From the NCBI GenBank assembly GCA_945903445.1, contig CAMDNZ010000031.1, positions 1 through 37,472 on the forward strand: a DNA stretch of 37,472 bases, given 5' to 3'. Below are positions 24,474-32,454 of the stretch, in pieces; position 1 is the stretch's first letter; each line of letters begins with the position of its first letter. Source of the DNA: Bordetella parapertussis (GTDB lineage: Bacteria > Pseudomonadota > Gammaproteobacteria > Burkholderiales > Burkholderiaceae_B). Both the position numbers and the translations under genes were made by a program. The notes beneath the pieces were generated by a model. That model saw nothing but the letters and a program-made list of their open reading frames with translations. It made no database searches and was not told where the DNA came from.

Positions 24474-25852
24474 TTAATTTCCTTTTTCAAGCTTGCGTAA
24501 ACGCTCGAACGCAGCATCCAATTTGACGCGCGCATCGCCAATTTTCCGGCGACTGTCCTTGACCCACGATTCGTCGGCAGCCAGTTTGCGCTTTGCCTCG
24601 GCCACCATGCGTTTGACTTCCGCGGTTTGAGGCCCGCCCGTGCCCACCCGGTTATCGACCATGGCGCGCGGTGACAACGCTGCTCTGAACTGCGCCCTTG
24701 GCGCGTCGATGCGCAAGGCGTCCAAGACCCGATCGAAATCCTTGTGCATGTCTATGGCGGCGGGCAACATACCCAGGCTTTGCCAGGCCGTCTTGTAATC
24801 GGTCATACTAGTCGTGACGTTGTGAGCACGCAAGGCCACCGTGTGCGCCAACCCAACGACGTCGGACGAGGTCTCACGCACCCGCATCAAAATGCCGGGA
24901 TTACGCTTTTGCGGCGTGGCGCTACTGGTATAGGTGGATCCCTCGTCCAACAATATCCAAGACCGGGTTTGGTGGTACTGAGCATGGATGTCGCCGACGA
25001 TGGCACCGATCCGAATGGCCGTGGAAGCCACCAGATTGACGATTTCCAAGGGCACGTTGGAAGGCGTGACCTGCCCGGCATCCAGCGCGTTTTCGACCAA
25101 GCCATCGAAACCGAGCAAATCGGCCATGCGCTGCCGGCTCGAGGGCCAGCTCGAATTCGACAACACGGCCGTGCCCATAGCGCTCAGATTCACTCGGCCA
25201 TACCCCTCGCGCAAACGTTTGCCGTCGCGTTCGAAACTGGCCGCATAGGCCAGCAGATAGTGTGCATAGCTGATCGGCATGGCTTGCACGCCATTGGTGT
25301 AGGCCGCCACGAGCGTATGCGCATGCTGCTCGGCCATTGCCAGCAGTCGAGCCCGGGTCCGATTCAGCGCAGTGGCATAGTCCAGCACTTGAGTGCGCAA
25401 CTTCGCCGCGTTGAAGGTGGCATGAATGTCTTGGCGGCTGCGTCCGGTATGGACGCGCGATGCTTCGGGGCCGGCACGGTCGGTGATGATCTTTTCGATC
25501 TGCAAGACATCTTTGGGACGCTTGCCATTGGCGGTGTCGGCCTGTTCGATCGAAAATGCCACGCCTTCGGCTATCCTGGCCCCCAGGGCCGGAGCGACGA
25601 TACCCTCTTCGACCAGCATCACCGCCGAAGCCTTGTTGATCTGACCCACCCAATAGAATCGGTCTTCACGCCGATCCTGCAGGCTGCTCGCGGGCAGGGA
25701 CGCGCTGCTGACCGATGCCCCGCTTGAGCAGCCATGGCTGCGCATTCGACGGTGGTTCGACACGCGGTAGCACCCGTTTCGGCGGCGCTTATCCCTGCGG
25801 CCGCGCTGGCCAAAACGATCACGGCAGACAGGGGGACGAGTCTGACAAACAT
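24474..25852 (-). pseudogene. Exported argininosuccinate-lyase-like protein, frameshifted near its N terminus
   Basis: The natural start is the ATG at 25852 after a strong GGAGG site. It encodes a signal peptide (MFVRLVPLSAVIVLASAAAG, cut near SAAET). That frame leaves the family sequence at a G4 run (25718-25721). The remaining 415 or so residues continue in the next frame from ASVSSASLPASSLQDRREDR. One extra G in the run would join the two. The body is a fumarase/argininosuccinate lyase family member: VHTGRSRQD (ArgH has TGRSRND), VTPSNVPLEI and the catalytic SSATPQKRNP loop (ArgH: SSxMPQKKNP). Export to the periplasm is unlike true ArgH, so the substrate is unknown. It is between an ABC importer and modAB on one strand. 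A sequencing error or phase-variable tract could also explain the break. Confidence 0.75.
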
Positions 25853-25878
25853 GAGGCATCCTCCAAGGTTGTCTAATC

Positions 25879-26673
25879 CTACCCCAGCAGCAGCGCGTCG
25901 TCGGAAACCGTCTCGCACCGTACTCGCTCGAATTGCGCCAAGAGATCCTGCACAGTCATGCTGCGCCGTTCGTCGCCCGACACGTCCAGCACGATCTGGC
26001 CTTGATGCAGCATGATCGTTCGGTCGCCGATATCCAGCGCCTGGCGCATGCTGTGCGTCACCATCATGGAAGTCAGTTTGTGCTCGGCGACGATGCGCGA
26101 AGTCAGATCTAGAACGAAGCCGGCCGTGCGCGGATCAAGCGCCGCGGTATGTTCGTCCAGCAACAGGATCCGCGAGGGCCGCAACGCCGCCATCAACAGG
26201 CTGACGGCTTGGCGCTGACCGCCGGACAACAGCCCGATACGATCGCTCAAGCGACCTTCGAGTCCCAGGCCCAGCGTGGCCAGACGCTGACGGTAGTCAT
26301 CGCGTCGCGCAGGCTGGACGGCGCGTGCCAAATTGCGCAGCAAGCCGCGGCGGTCTGCCAACGCCATGTTCTCTTCCACCGTCAGGTCTTCGCAGGTGCC
26401 GGCCATTGGATCTTGAAACACCCGTGCGACATGCCGCGCGCGCCGCCACACCGGCGTGCGCGTCACATCGATGTCGTCGATCAGAATTTGGCCCGAGTCG
26501 GCCGACAAGTCGCCGGACACGGCGTTCAACAGCGTCGACTTACCCGCACCGTTTGAACCGATGACCGTGACGAACTGGCCTTCGGGAATCTGCAAGGACA
26601 CGCCGCGCAAGGCTTTGTTCTCGATGGGTGTACCGGGATTGAATGTGATGTGAATAGAACGAACATCAAGCAT
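25879..26673 (-). CDS. ABC transporter ATP-binding protein (TrpXYZ-like importer)
   Basis: This 264-residue ABC ATPase has Walker A GSNGAGKST (about residues 39-47), the ABC signature LLSGGQRQAVSLLMA, Walker B ILLLDEHTAALD and the H-loop MMVTHSMRQAL. It overlaps the permease gene by eight bases and belongs with it and the binding protein at 27629-28621. These three match the PF04392-type importers (TrpXYZ family) predicted to take up aromatic amino acids; that substrate is an inference from the family. Confidence 0.9.
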   Translation of the reverse strand: MLDVRSIHITFNPGTPIENKALRGVSLQIPEGQFVTVIGSNGAGKSTLLNAVSGDLSADSGQILIDDIDVTRTPVWRRARHVARVFQDPMAGTCEDLTVEENMALADRRGLLRNLARAVQPARRDDYRQRLATLGLGLEGRLSDRIGLLSGGQRQAVSLLMAALRPSRILLLDEHTAALDPRTAGFVLDLTSRIVAEHKLTSMMVTHSMRQALDIGDRTIMLHQGQIVLDVSGDERRSMTVQDLLAQFERVRCETVSDDALLLG

Positions 26674-27565
26674 GATTGCGTCTCCGGCGTGCCGCCAGCC
26701 GCCGGCGCAAACCCGGCAACACCAATGCGAAAGTGACCAACAGCGCGGTGACCAGATTGAGGTCTTGGGCCTGTAAGCCGATGAAATCGCTGTTCAAGGC
26801 CAGCGCGATAAACAAGCGGTACAAAATGGCACCGACAATGACGGCCAGCGTGATCAACACCAGACGGCGCGAGGGCATCAGGCTTTCACCGATGATGACC
26901 GCAGCCAAGCCGATGACGATCGTGCCGATGCCCATCGAAATGTCGGCACCGCCCTGGGTCTGAACGAACAGGGCGCCGGCCAAACCCACCAGGGCGTTGG
27001 ACAAGGCCATGCCTACCAGAACCATTGTGCCGGTAGCGACGCCCTGGGCCCGACTCATGCGCGGATTTGACCCGGTCGCGCGCAACGCCAGCCCCATGCG
27101 GGTGGTGAAAAACGCATCGAGCAGCAACTTGACCACGATCACCACGATGGCCAACACAATGACTCGCCAGACGTAGTCCGGCATGCCTTCGGGTTGACCA
27201 ATACTGAACACCGACGGCGAAGTAATCAACGGAACGTTAGGCCCGCCCATGACCCGCAAATTGATTGAATACAAGGCGATCATCATCAGAATGCTGGCCA
27301 GCAAATCCATGATGCCCAATCGGACGTTGAGCCAGGCGGTCACGAGTCCCGCCCCCGCTCCGGCAGCAATGGCCGCCAAAGTAGCCAGAAATGGATCGAC
27401 GCCTTGCGCGATGAGGATGGCGGCGACGGCGCCCCCAAGTGGAAAACTGCCATCGACCGTCAGATCGGGAAACCGCAGCAGGCGAAACGAAATCAACACT
27501 CCCAGGGCAACCAAGCCGAAGACCAAACCGGTCTCCAGCGCCCCCATCAAGATATACACGGACAT
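26666..27565 (-). CDS. ABC transporter permease (TrpXYZ-like importer)
   Basis: A 299-residue integral membrane protein with eight or more hydrophobic helices, of the branched-chain permease type. Characteristic stretches are VFGLVALGVLISFRLLRFPD, LTVDGSFPLGGAVAA and the cytoplasmic loop MGLALRATGSNPRMSRAQGV, which contacts the ATPase. It ends in a basic tail (RRRLAARRRRNHA) overlapping the ATPase gene by eight bases. A short GC-rich hairpin lies in the 63-base gap to the upstream binding-protein gene. Confidence 0.9.
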   Translation of the reverse strand: MSVYILMGALETGLVFGLVALGVLISFRLLRFPDLTVDGSFPLGGAVAAILIAQGVDPFLATLAAIAAGAGAGLVTAWLNVRLGIMDLLASILMMIALYSINLRVMGGPNVPLITSPSVFSIGQPEGMPDYVWRVIVLAIVVIVVKLLLDAFFTTRMGLALRATGSNPRMSRAQGVATGTMVLVGMALSNALVGLAGALFVQTQGGADISMGIGTIVIGLAAVIIGESLMPSRRLVLITLAVIVGAILYRLFIALALNSDFIGLQAQDLNLVTALLVTFALVLPGLRRRLAARRRRNHA

Positions 27566-27583
27566 TTCTACACTTCATGAATT

Positions 27584-27601
27584 GGCCGGCAAATGCCGGC
27601 C
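27584..27601 (-). repeat. Intercistronic hairpin between binding-protein and permease genes
   Basis: GGCCGGC, AAAT, GCCGGCC form a perfect GC-only 7-base stem with a tetraloop, 18 bases before the permease start. There is no U tract. This position is common for stems that protect the highly expressed binding-protein message or reduce downstream expression. Confidence 0.55.
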
Positions 27602-27628
27602 GATGTGATTCAGGCGAGGCGACGTAGC

Positions 27629-28621
27629 TTACCTGACTACGTGCGCGGCTGATTTGAGCATTTCTGGCGAAAGCGTTACGCCCTGTTTCTGAGCGGCACC
27701 CGGATTGACGTGCAACGACAACTTCTGACTGGTCTGTGGGGCAATCGATCCTGGCGCTTCGCCCTTCAGAATGCGGGCGACGATCGTACCGGTTTGCACG
27801 CCTAGCTGGTAGTAATCGATGCCCAGCGATGCCACCGCACCTCGGGTCACACCGGCCGTATCGCCTGAGATCAGGGGAATCTTGGCGTCGTTGGCCACTT
27901 TGACCAGGCTTTCGTAAGCCGAACTGACGTTGTTATCCGTCGCGCTATAGAGCACGTCCACCTTGCCGATCAGGCTGCGGGCGGCCGAACCGACATCGAC
28001 GGTGCGCGGCGCGGCGGCTTCCACCAAGCTCATGCCGGACTTGGGCAGCAGGGCCTGCAACGCTTTGACCACTACGGCAGAATTCGTTTCGCCAGGGTTA
28101 TGCACCATGCCCACTCGTTTTGCACCGGGTGCAATCTTCTTGATCAGCTCGATCTGCGCGTCCAGCGCCAATTGATCGGATACGCCGGTTACGTTCGTGC
28201 CGGATGGTTCCCAGTTCTTGACGAGCTTGGCGGCTACCGGATCGGTCACTCCGGAGAACACCACCGGGATGTCTTTGGTTGCGGCCACCACGGATTGCGC
28301 CGAGGGCGTCGCAATGGCCACGATGACGGCCGGACGGCTTCCTACGAACTGACGGGCGATCTGACCGGCTGTGGCCGTATTGCCCTGCGCGCTTTGGAAC
28401 TGCCAACGCAGATTTTGATCCATCTCGAATCCGGCTCGCTTGAGCCCTTCGCGCGTGCCTTCGCGGATCGCGTCAAGCGATGGGTGCTCGACGATCGCAG
28501 TGACTGCTACGGTTTGTTGCTGGGCCTGGACGCCACCACAGGCGGCACCCAAACCCAAGGCCAGCACGGCGGCCAGCACTTGCACACGCTTGGCACGCGT
28601 GGCTTGAACAGAGACGGACAT
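27629..28621 (-). CDS. ABC transporter substrate-binding protein (TrpX-like, PF04392 type)
   Basis: This 330-residue periplasmic binding protein begins with a Sec signal peptide (core VLAAVLALGLGAACGGVQAQ, probable cut after VQA). The mature sequence starts VAVTAIVEHPSLDAIREGTR, characteristic of the ABC_sub_bind family. Other family segments are AIATPSAQSVVAATKDIPVV, FSGVTDPVAAKLV and SATDNNVSSAYESLVKVA. The start at 28621 has AGGAG upstream; the longer open frame from 28669 lacks one. It is the first gene of the importer operon and is divergent from an aldo/keto reductase gene. The cysteine in the signal peptide does not sit in a good lipobox. Confidence 0.9.
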   Translation of the reverse strand: MSVSVQATRAKRVQVLAAVLALGLGAACGGVQAQQQTVAVTAIVEHPSLDAIREGTREGLKRAGFEMDQNLRWQFQSAQGNTATAGQIARQFVGSRPAVIVAIATPSAQSVVAATKDIPVVFSGVTDPVAAKLVKNWEPSGTNVTGVSDQLALDAQIELIKKIAPGAKRVGMVHNPGETNSAVVVKALQALLPKSGMSLVEAAAPRTVDVGSAARSLIGKVDVLYSATDNNVSSAYESLVKVANDAKIPLISGDTAGVTRGAVASLGIDYYQLGVQTGTIVARILKGEAPGSIAPQTSQKLSLHVNPGAAQKQGVTLSPEMLKSAAHVVR

Positions 28622-28712
28622 GGCAAACTCCTGGTCGGACGGCTCATCGCGAGCCGCTAAAGTCGCCATAGTCTAACGCGACCTCCTATACTGTCCGTAC
28701 AGGAGAAAACTT

Positions 28713-29669
28713 ATGCAACTTCGTGCGCTGGGCCGCTCGGGCCTGACTATTCCCCCGCTGACGTTTGGCGGCAACGTTTTTGGCTGGACCGTCAACGAAG
28801 ACAACGCGTTCTCGATTCTGGACGCACTGGTCGATGCCGGACTGAATTTCATCGATACCGCCGACGTCTATTCCCGGTGGGCACCGGGCAACCGGGGCGG
28901 CGAATCCGAAGTGATTATCGGCAAATGGCTGGCCCGTACGGGCAGGCGGGCCGACGTCATCATCGGCACCAAGGTCGGTATGGAGATGGGACCTGGTGCG
29001 GTTGGCTTAAACTCGCACTACATCGCCCGGGCGGTCGAAGACTCGCTGGAACGTCTGCAAACCGACTATATCGACGTTTACTGGTCGCATCAGGACGACG
29101 TCAATACGCCGATTGCCGACACACTGGGGGCCTATGGCCGCTTGATCGAAGCCGGCAAGGTTCTCAGCATCGGGGCGTCCAACTACACCGCCCAGCGCCT
29201 GTCCGAAGCGCTGATCGAAAGCGAGCGGCACGGCCTGCCGCGCTACGAGGCCATTCAACCCGAATACAACCTGTATACCCGCGAGCCTTTCGAAGCTCAA
29301 ATGCAGGTGGTGGTCACCACGCATGAACTCGCTTGCGTCAATTATTGTGCGCTGGCCTCGGGTTTCTTAAGTGGCAAGTATCGCAGTGCCGAGGACGCCG
29401 GCCGAAGCGTCCGTGGCGCAGAGGTCGTCGAACTCTATCTGAATCCCAAAGGCAAACGCATTCTGCAAGCTTTGGACGAAGTGGTCGAAGCGACTGGTGC
29501 GACTCACTCGCAGGTCGCGCTCGCATGGCCAATGGCGCAACCGGGCATTACTTCGCCTATCGCCAGCGCAACGACCTTGAAACAAGTGGCGGAGCTGGCG
29601 GCGGCTGCCGAATTGAAACTTGACGCATCCGCCATCGAAAAGTTGTCGGCCGCCAGCAAATGGCGTTGA
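28713..29669 (+). CDS. Aldo/keto reductase
   Basis: A 318-residue NADPH-dependent oxidoreductase of the AKR superfamily with a TIM barrel. The start has AGGAG at eight bases. The catalytic tetrad can be placed in FIDTADVYSRW (Asp and Tyr), GTKVGMEMG (Lys) and YWSHQDD (His). NADP-binding residues lie in the C-terminal SPIASATTLKQVAELAAA segment. It resembles the YghZ/Tas-like, L-glyceraldehyde-3-phosphate reductase group, but the substrate cannot be told. It is monocistronic and divergent from the ABC importer, with only about 90 bases between the start codons. Confidence 0.9.
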   Translation: MQLRALGRSGLTIPPLTFGGNVFGWTVNEDNAFSILDALVDAGLNFIDTADVYSRWAPGNRGGESEVIIGKWLARTGRRADVIIGTKVGMEMGPGAVGLNSHYIARAVEDSLERLQTDYIDVYWSHQDDVNTPIADTLGAYGRLIEAGKVLSIGASNYTAQRLSEALIESERHGLPRYEAIQPEYNLYTREPFEAQMQVVVTTHELACVNYCALASGFLSGKYRSAEDAGRSVRGAEVVELYLNPKGKRILQALDEVVEATGATHSQVALAWPMAQPGITSPIASATTLKQVAELAAAAELKLDASAIEKLSAASKWR

Positions 29670-29744
29670 TCGGCTGACTATTCAGACGGGCGCACGTGTC
29701 GCGACACGAGGCAAGAGCCTGCACCGGCTTAGATCTGAACTCTT

Positions 29745-29778
29745 CCCCCGAGACTCGTACAAACACAGGTTTCGGGGG
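29745..29778. terminator. Possible hairpin between convergent aldo/keto reductase and spermidine-synthase-like genes
   Basis: CCCCCGA (29745-29751) and TCGGGGG (29772-29778) form a 7-base GC-rich stem with a 20-base loop in the 134-base gap between two convergent genes. There is no good U tract on either strand, so terminator function is tentative. Confidence 0.35.
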
Positions 29779-29803
29779 ACTTCGGGACAATCGCTGGAAG
29801 GTT

Positions 29804-30583
29804 TTAAAAGTGCAGTTCGCCTTCGGGTGTGGCGTGTCCCAGCAGCGACTTAGCCCAGCGTAAAGCGGGCAAGCCGTAGCGAGTTTGAACGATCTCGGCC
29901 CGAGTAAGCAACATATCGGCCGTCAGCAGCAGCCGCGCACCCGTAAAGGCCAGCGCGATCCGATTGCCCTCGTCGATTTCGGGCAATACCACTACCCGGT
30001 CGTCGAACGCCTTATGTAAGTTGTCGATATTGCGTGGGAAGCTCTCGTGGTTGCCGAAAAGATTGACGGTCAACACGCCAGCCTCTTCAGTCAAAGTTCG
30101 GCGGCAATCGCGATAAAACGCCACACTATCGCGCACTGGCCCGCGCGCATCGGCGTCGTACAAATCCACCATCATCGCGCGAGCCGATCCTGCTTGCGCA
30201 GGATCGCCCACCCACTCTGCCGCGTCGGCATGCACCACCGGAGCCCGATCCAGCCCAGGCAAACGAAAATACATTTGGCAGATCGCCGTTACCCGAGGAT
30301 TCCACTCGACGGTGACGACCTTTGCAGGCACATGCTTCAAGCAGAAGCGGGTCAAAGACCCGGCCCCCAAGCCAAGCACCGCCACAGTGTCGTCTTGCCG
30401 CGGAGCCAAAAACAGCAACCACGCCATCATCTGCGCGGTATAGGTGAGCACCAGATCGGCGGGCTTGGAGACCCGCATGGCGCCCTGCACCCACTCAGTC
30501 CCAAAATGCAGATAACGGATGCCATCCGATTCAGACAAAGTCGGTTCGTCGGCCTCGCTGGGACCTGTCAAACGACGCGACAT
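29804..30583 (-). CDS. Spermidine-synthase-like protein (SAM-dependent transferase fold)
   Basis: The 259-residue protein starts at the ATG at 30583 (MSRRLTGPSEAD), five bases after the thiolase stop. Residues 75-95 carry the nucleotide-binding loop VAVLGLGAGSLTRFCLKHVP, followed by VVTVEWNPRVTAICQMYFRLP. The polyamine-synthase-like active-site region reads AMMVDLYDADARG, where true spermidine synthases have an Asp-rich DxxDP motif. The N-terminal strand tetramerisation part is short. It probably belongs to the SpeE-like proteins of unknown substrate common in betaproteobacteria. No speD or speA is near. It is co-transcribed with the thiolase. Confidence 0.8.
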   Translation of the reverse strand: MSRRLTGPSEADEPTLSESDGIRYLHFGTEWVQGAMRVSKPADLVLTYTAQMMAWLLFLAPRQDDTVAVLGLGAGSLTRFCLKHVPAKVVTVEWNPRVTAICQMYFRLPGLDRAPVVHADAAEWVGDPAQAGSARAMMVDLYDADARGPVRDSVAFYRDCRRTLTEEAGVLTVNLFGNHESFPRNIDNLHKAFDDRVVVLPEIDEGNRIALAFTGARLLLTADMLLTRAEIVQTRYGLPALRWAKSLLGHATPEGELHF

Positions 30584-30588
30584 GAGAT

Positions 30589-31770
30589 TCAGATCCGTTC
30601 GAAAATAGCGGCAATGCCCTGCCCGCCGCCAATGCACATGGTCACCAGGGCATAGCGTCCCTGGATGCGCTGCAACTCGTACAGCGCCTTAACGGTGATG
30701 ATGGCACCCGTCGCACCGACCGGGTGGCCCAATGCGATACCGCTACCATTGGGATTGACGCGAGCCGGATCGAAACCCAGTTCGCGCGATACCGCGCACG
30801 CCTGCGCGGCGAACGCCTCGTTGGCCTCAATGACGTCGATATCGGCCACCGTCAACCCGGCACGTGCCAAGGCGGCTTTCGATGCTGGCACCGGGCCAAT
30901 ACCCATAATTTTCGGATCGACGCCCGCATGTGCGTAGGCCACCAAACGGGCCAGCGGCTTGACACCCCGTGCCGCGGCCACCTTGGCCGACATCATCGTG
31001 AGGGCCGCCGCGCCGTCGTTGATACCGGACGCATTGCCTGCCGTCACCGTACCGTTTTCCTTCTGAAACACCGGCCGCAGTCCAGCCAAACCCTCGGCGG
31101 TAATGTCGCGCCGCACGTGTTCATCGACGTCGAAGCTCGTCTCGCCCTTGCGCGATTTGATCACGACCGGCACGATTTGCTCGCGAAAATAGCCCGAATC
31201 GATAGCGTGAGCGGCGCGCCGATGCGAGGTCAGCGCCAGCGCGTCCTGTGCCTCGCGGTCGATGCCGAAGCGCGCGGCCACGTTTTCGGCCGTCACACCC
31301 ATGTGATTTCGGTCGAACGGATCCGACAATGCACCTGTCATCATGTCCAGCATGACGCTGTCGCCCATACGGGCGCCAAAACGATGCGCCGGCGCGATGT
31401 ACGGTGCGCGGCTCATGCTTTCCGCACCACCCGCCACAGCCACTTCGGCGTCGCCCAGCATAATGATCTGCGCAGCCGAAACAATGGCTTGCAAACCCGA
31501 TCCGCACAACCGGTTAACGGTGAAAGCGGGCGTCTCTTGCGCCAGACCGGCCTCCAGGGCCGCCACTCGCGCGATATACATATCGCGCGGCTCGGTATTG
31601 ATGACATGGCCCAGCGCCACATGACCGACTTCGTCATTGCCCAGCCCCGCACGCCGCACGGCTTCCCGGACGACGGTAGCCCCCAACTGACTGGGCGCGA
31701 CGTCCTTCAGGCTTGCGCCAAACCCACCGACGGCGGTACGAACTGCGGACGTGATGACGACTTCGTTCAT
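30589..31770 (-). CDS. Acetyl-CoA C-acetyltransferase (thiolase)
   Basis: The 393-residue thiolase condenses two acetyl-CoA to acetoacetyl-CoA or cleaves 3-ketoacyl-CoA. The acyl-accepting cysteine is C89 in NRLCGSGLQAI. H349 is in GHPVGATGA and the second catalytic cysteine C379 is in CIGGGQG. Length and sequence fit the biosynthetic PhaA/AtoB/BktB type; these cannot be separated by eye. No phaB or phaC is near, so a polyhydroxybutyrate role is not shown. It lies between the tautomerase (28 bases upstream) and the SpeE-like gene, all on the minus strand. Confidence 0.92.
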   Translation of the reverse strand: MNEVVITSAVRTAVGGFGASLKDVAPSQLGATVVREAVRRAGLGNDEVGHVALGHVINTEPRDMYIARVAALEAGLAQETPAFTVNRLCGSGLQAIVSAAQIIMLGDAEVAVAGGAESMSRAPYIAPAHRFGARMGDSVMLDMMTGALSDPFDRNHMGVTAENVAARFGIDREAQDALALTSHRRAAHAIDSGYFREQIVPVVIKSRKGETSFDVDEHVRRDITAEGLAGLRPVFQKENGTVTAGNASGINDGAAALTMMSAKVAAARGVKPLARLVAYAHAGVDPKIMGIGPVPASKAALARAGLTVADIDVIEANEAFAAQACAVSRELGFDPARVNPNGSGIALGHPVGATGAIITVKALYELQRIQGRYALVTMCIGGGQGIAAIFERI

Positions 31771-31798
31771 GTCTTGCTCCTTTTGACTAACGCGAGAA

Positions 31799-32173
31799 TC
31801 AGCGGCCCATCGACTTGGCCGACTTACCGTTGGCCATACCCATGTCCGAGCTGGGAATATCGTAAAGCACGACGCGAACCTGATTGCCGTCGGCCCCTAG
31901 ATGCTCGATGGCGGCTTCGTTCATCGCGGCGATCAGCGCGGCCTTGGCATCGTCGCTACGGCCCGTGATCAACGCCACCGTAATCAGCGCGCTGCGACCG
32001 ATCGACTCGCCGGCAATCAACACATTGTCCTGGCTGATCTCTTGCAAAAGAACGCGGACGCTGCCGATGGGCGCAGCCACGCTGTCGACCACGGCTTGCG
32101 TGGCGGCTTTCAAAAAAGCCTGCCGAGCGGCGCGCGGCTGACCAGCTGGAACGAGGGCATTCACAATGGGCAT
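31799..32173 (-). CDS. Tautomerase superfamily protein, fused double 4-OT-like domain
   Basis: This 124-residue protein starts at the ATG at 32173 with AAGGA at good spacing; the open frame's earlier start at 32350 adds non-family residues. After Met removal the first residue is Pro (MPIVNALVPAGQ), the catalytic base of 4-oxalocrotonate tautomerases. It is about twice a 4-OT monomer. Residues 2-60 form one beta-alpha-beta unit (RQAFLKAATQAVVDSVAAP, VRVLLQEI) and residues 63-115 a second (ALITVALITGRSDDAKAALI, VRVVLYDIPSSDMGMANG). The second lacks the N-terminal proline. It probably forms trimers of fused dimers. The substrate is unknown; it precedes a thiolase, which fits a degradative pathway. 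Confidence 0.85.
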   Translation of the reverse strand: MPIVNALVPAGQPRAARQAFLKAATQAVVDSVAAPIGSVRVLLQEISQDNVLIAGESIGRSALITVALITGRSDDAKAALIAAMNEAAIEHLGADGNQVRVVLYDIPSSDMGMANGKSAKSMGR

Positions 32174-32454
32174 GGTGATCCTTTCAGATAGGGCATTGGA
32201 AAAAAAAGGCCGACTGATTGTAGGTCCGATCTGTAGGCACGATCGAAGGCAACGGCCGATTGAAAAACCCGCACTTATCGCGGCCCCCCCCGGAAAGCGC
32301 AGTTGGACTAAAACATCCTGATTTTCCATGAAGTTACAGTAAAATAACATTTAGTTTGTCTTTTCTATAAGATGTCACAGATCAAACAGCCCGGCGGCAA
32401 CGGCGTCCTAGCGGTCGTCGATCTGACGCTCTGAGTCAAAACAGGGGAACAACC
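32174..32454 (+). promoter_or_regulatory. Divergent region between tautomerase and autotransporter genes
   Basis: 281 bases without a gene. The centre (about 32320-32380) is AT-rich (AAAATAACATTTAG, CTATAAGATG) and likely holds the autotransporter promoter, with TATAAG near 32367 as a possible -10. A C8 run lies at about 32284. AGGGGAAC precedes the autotransporter ATG as ribosome-binding site. Confidence 0.35.
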
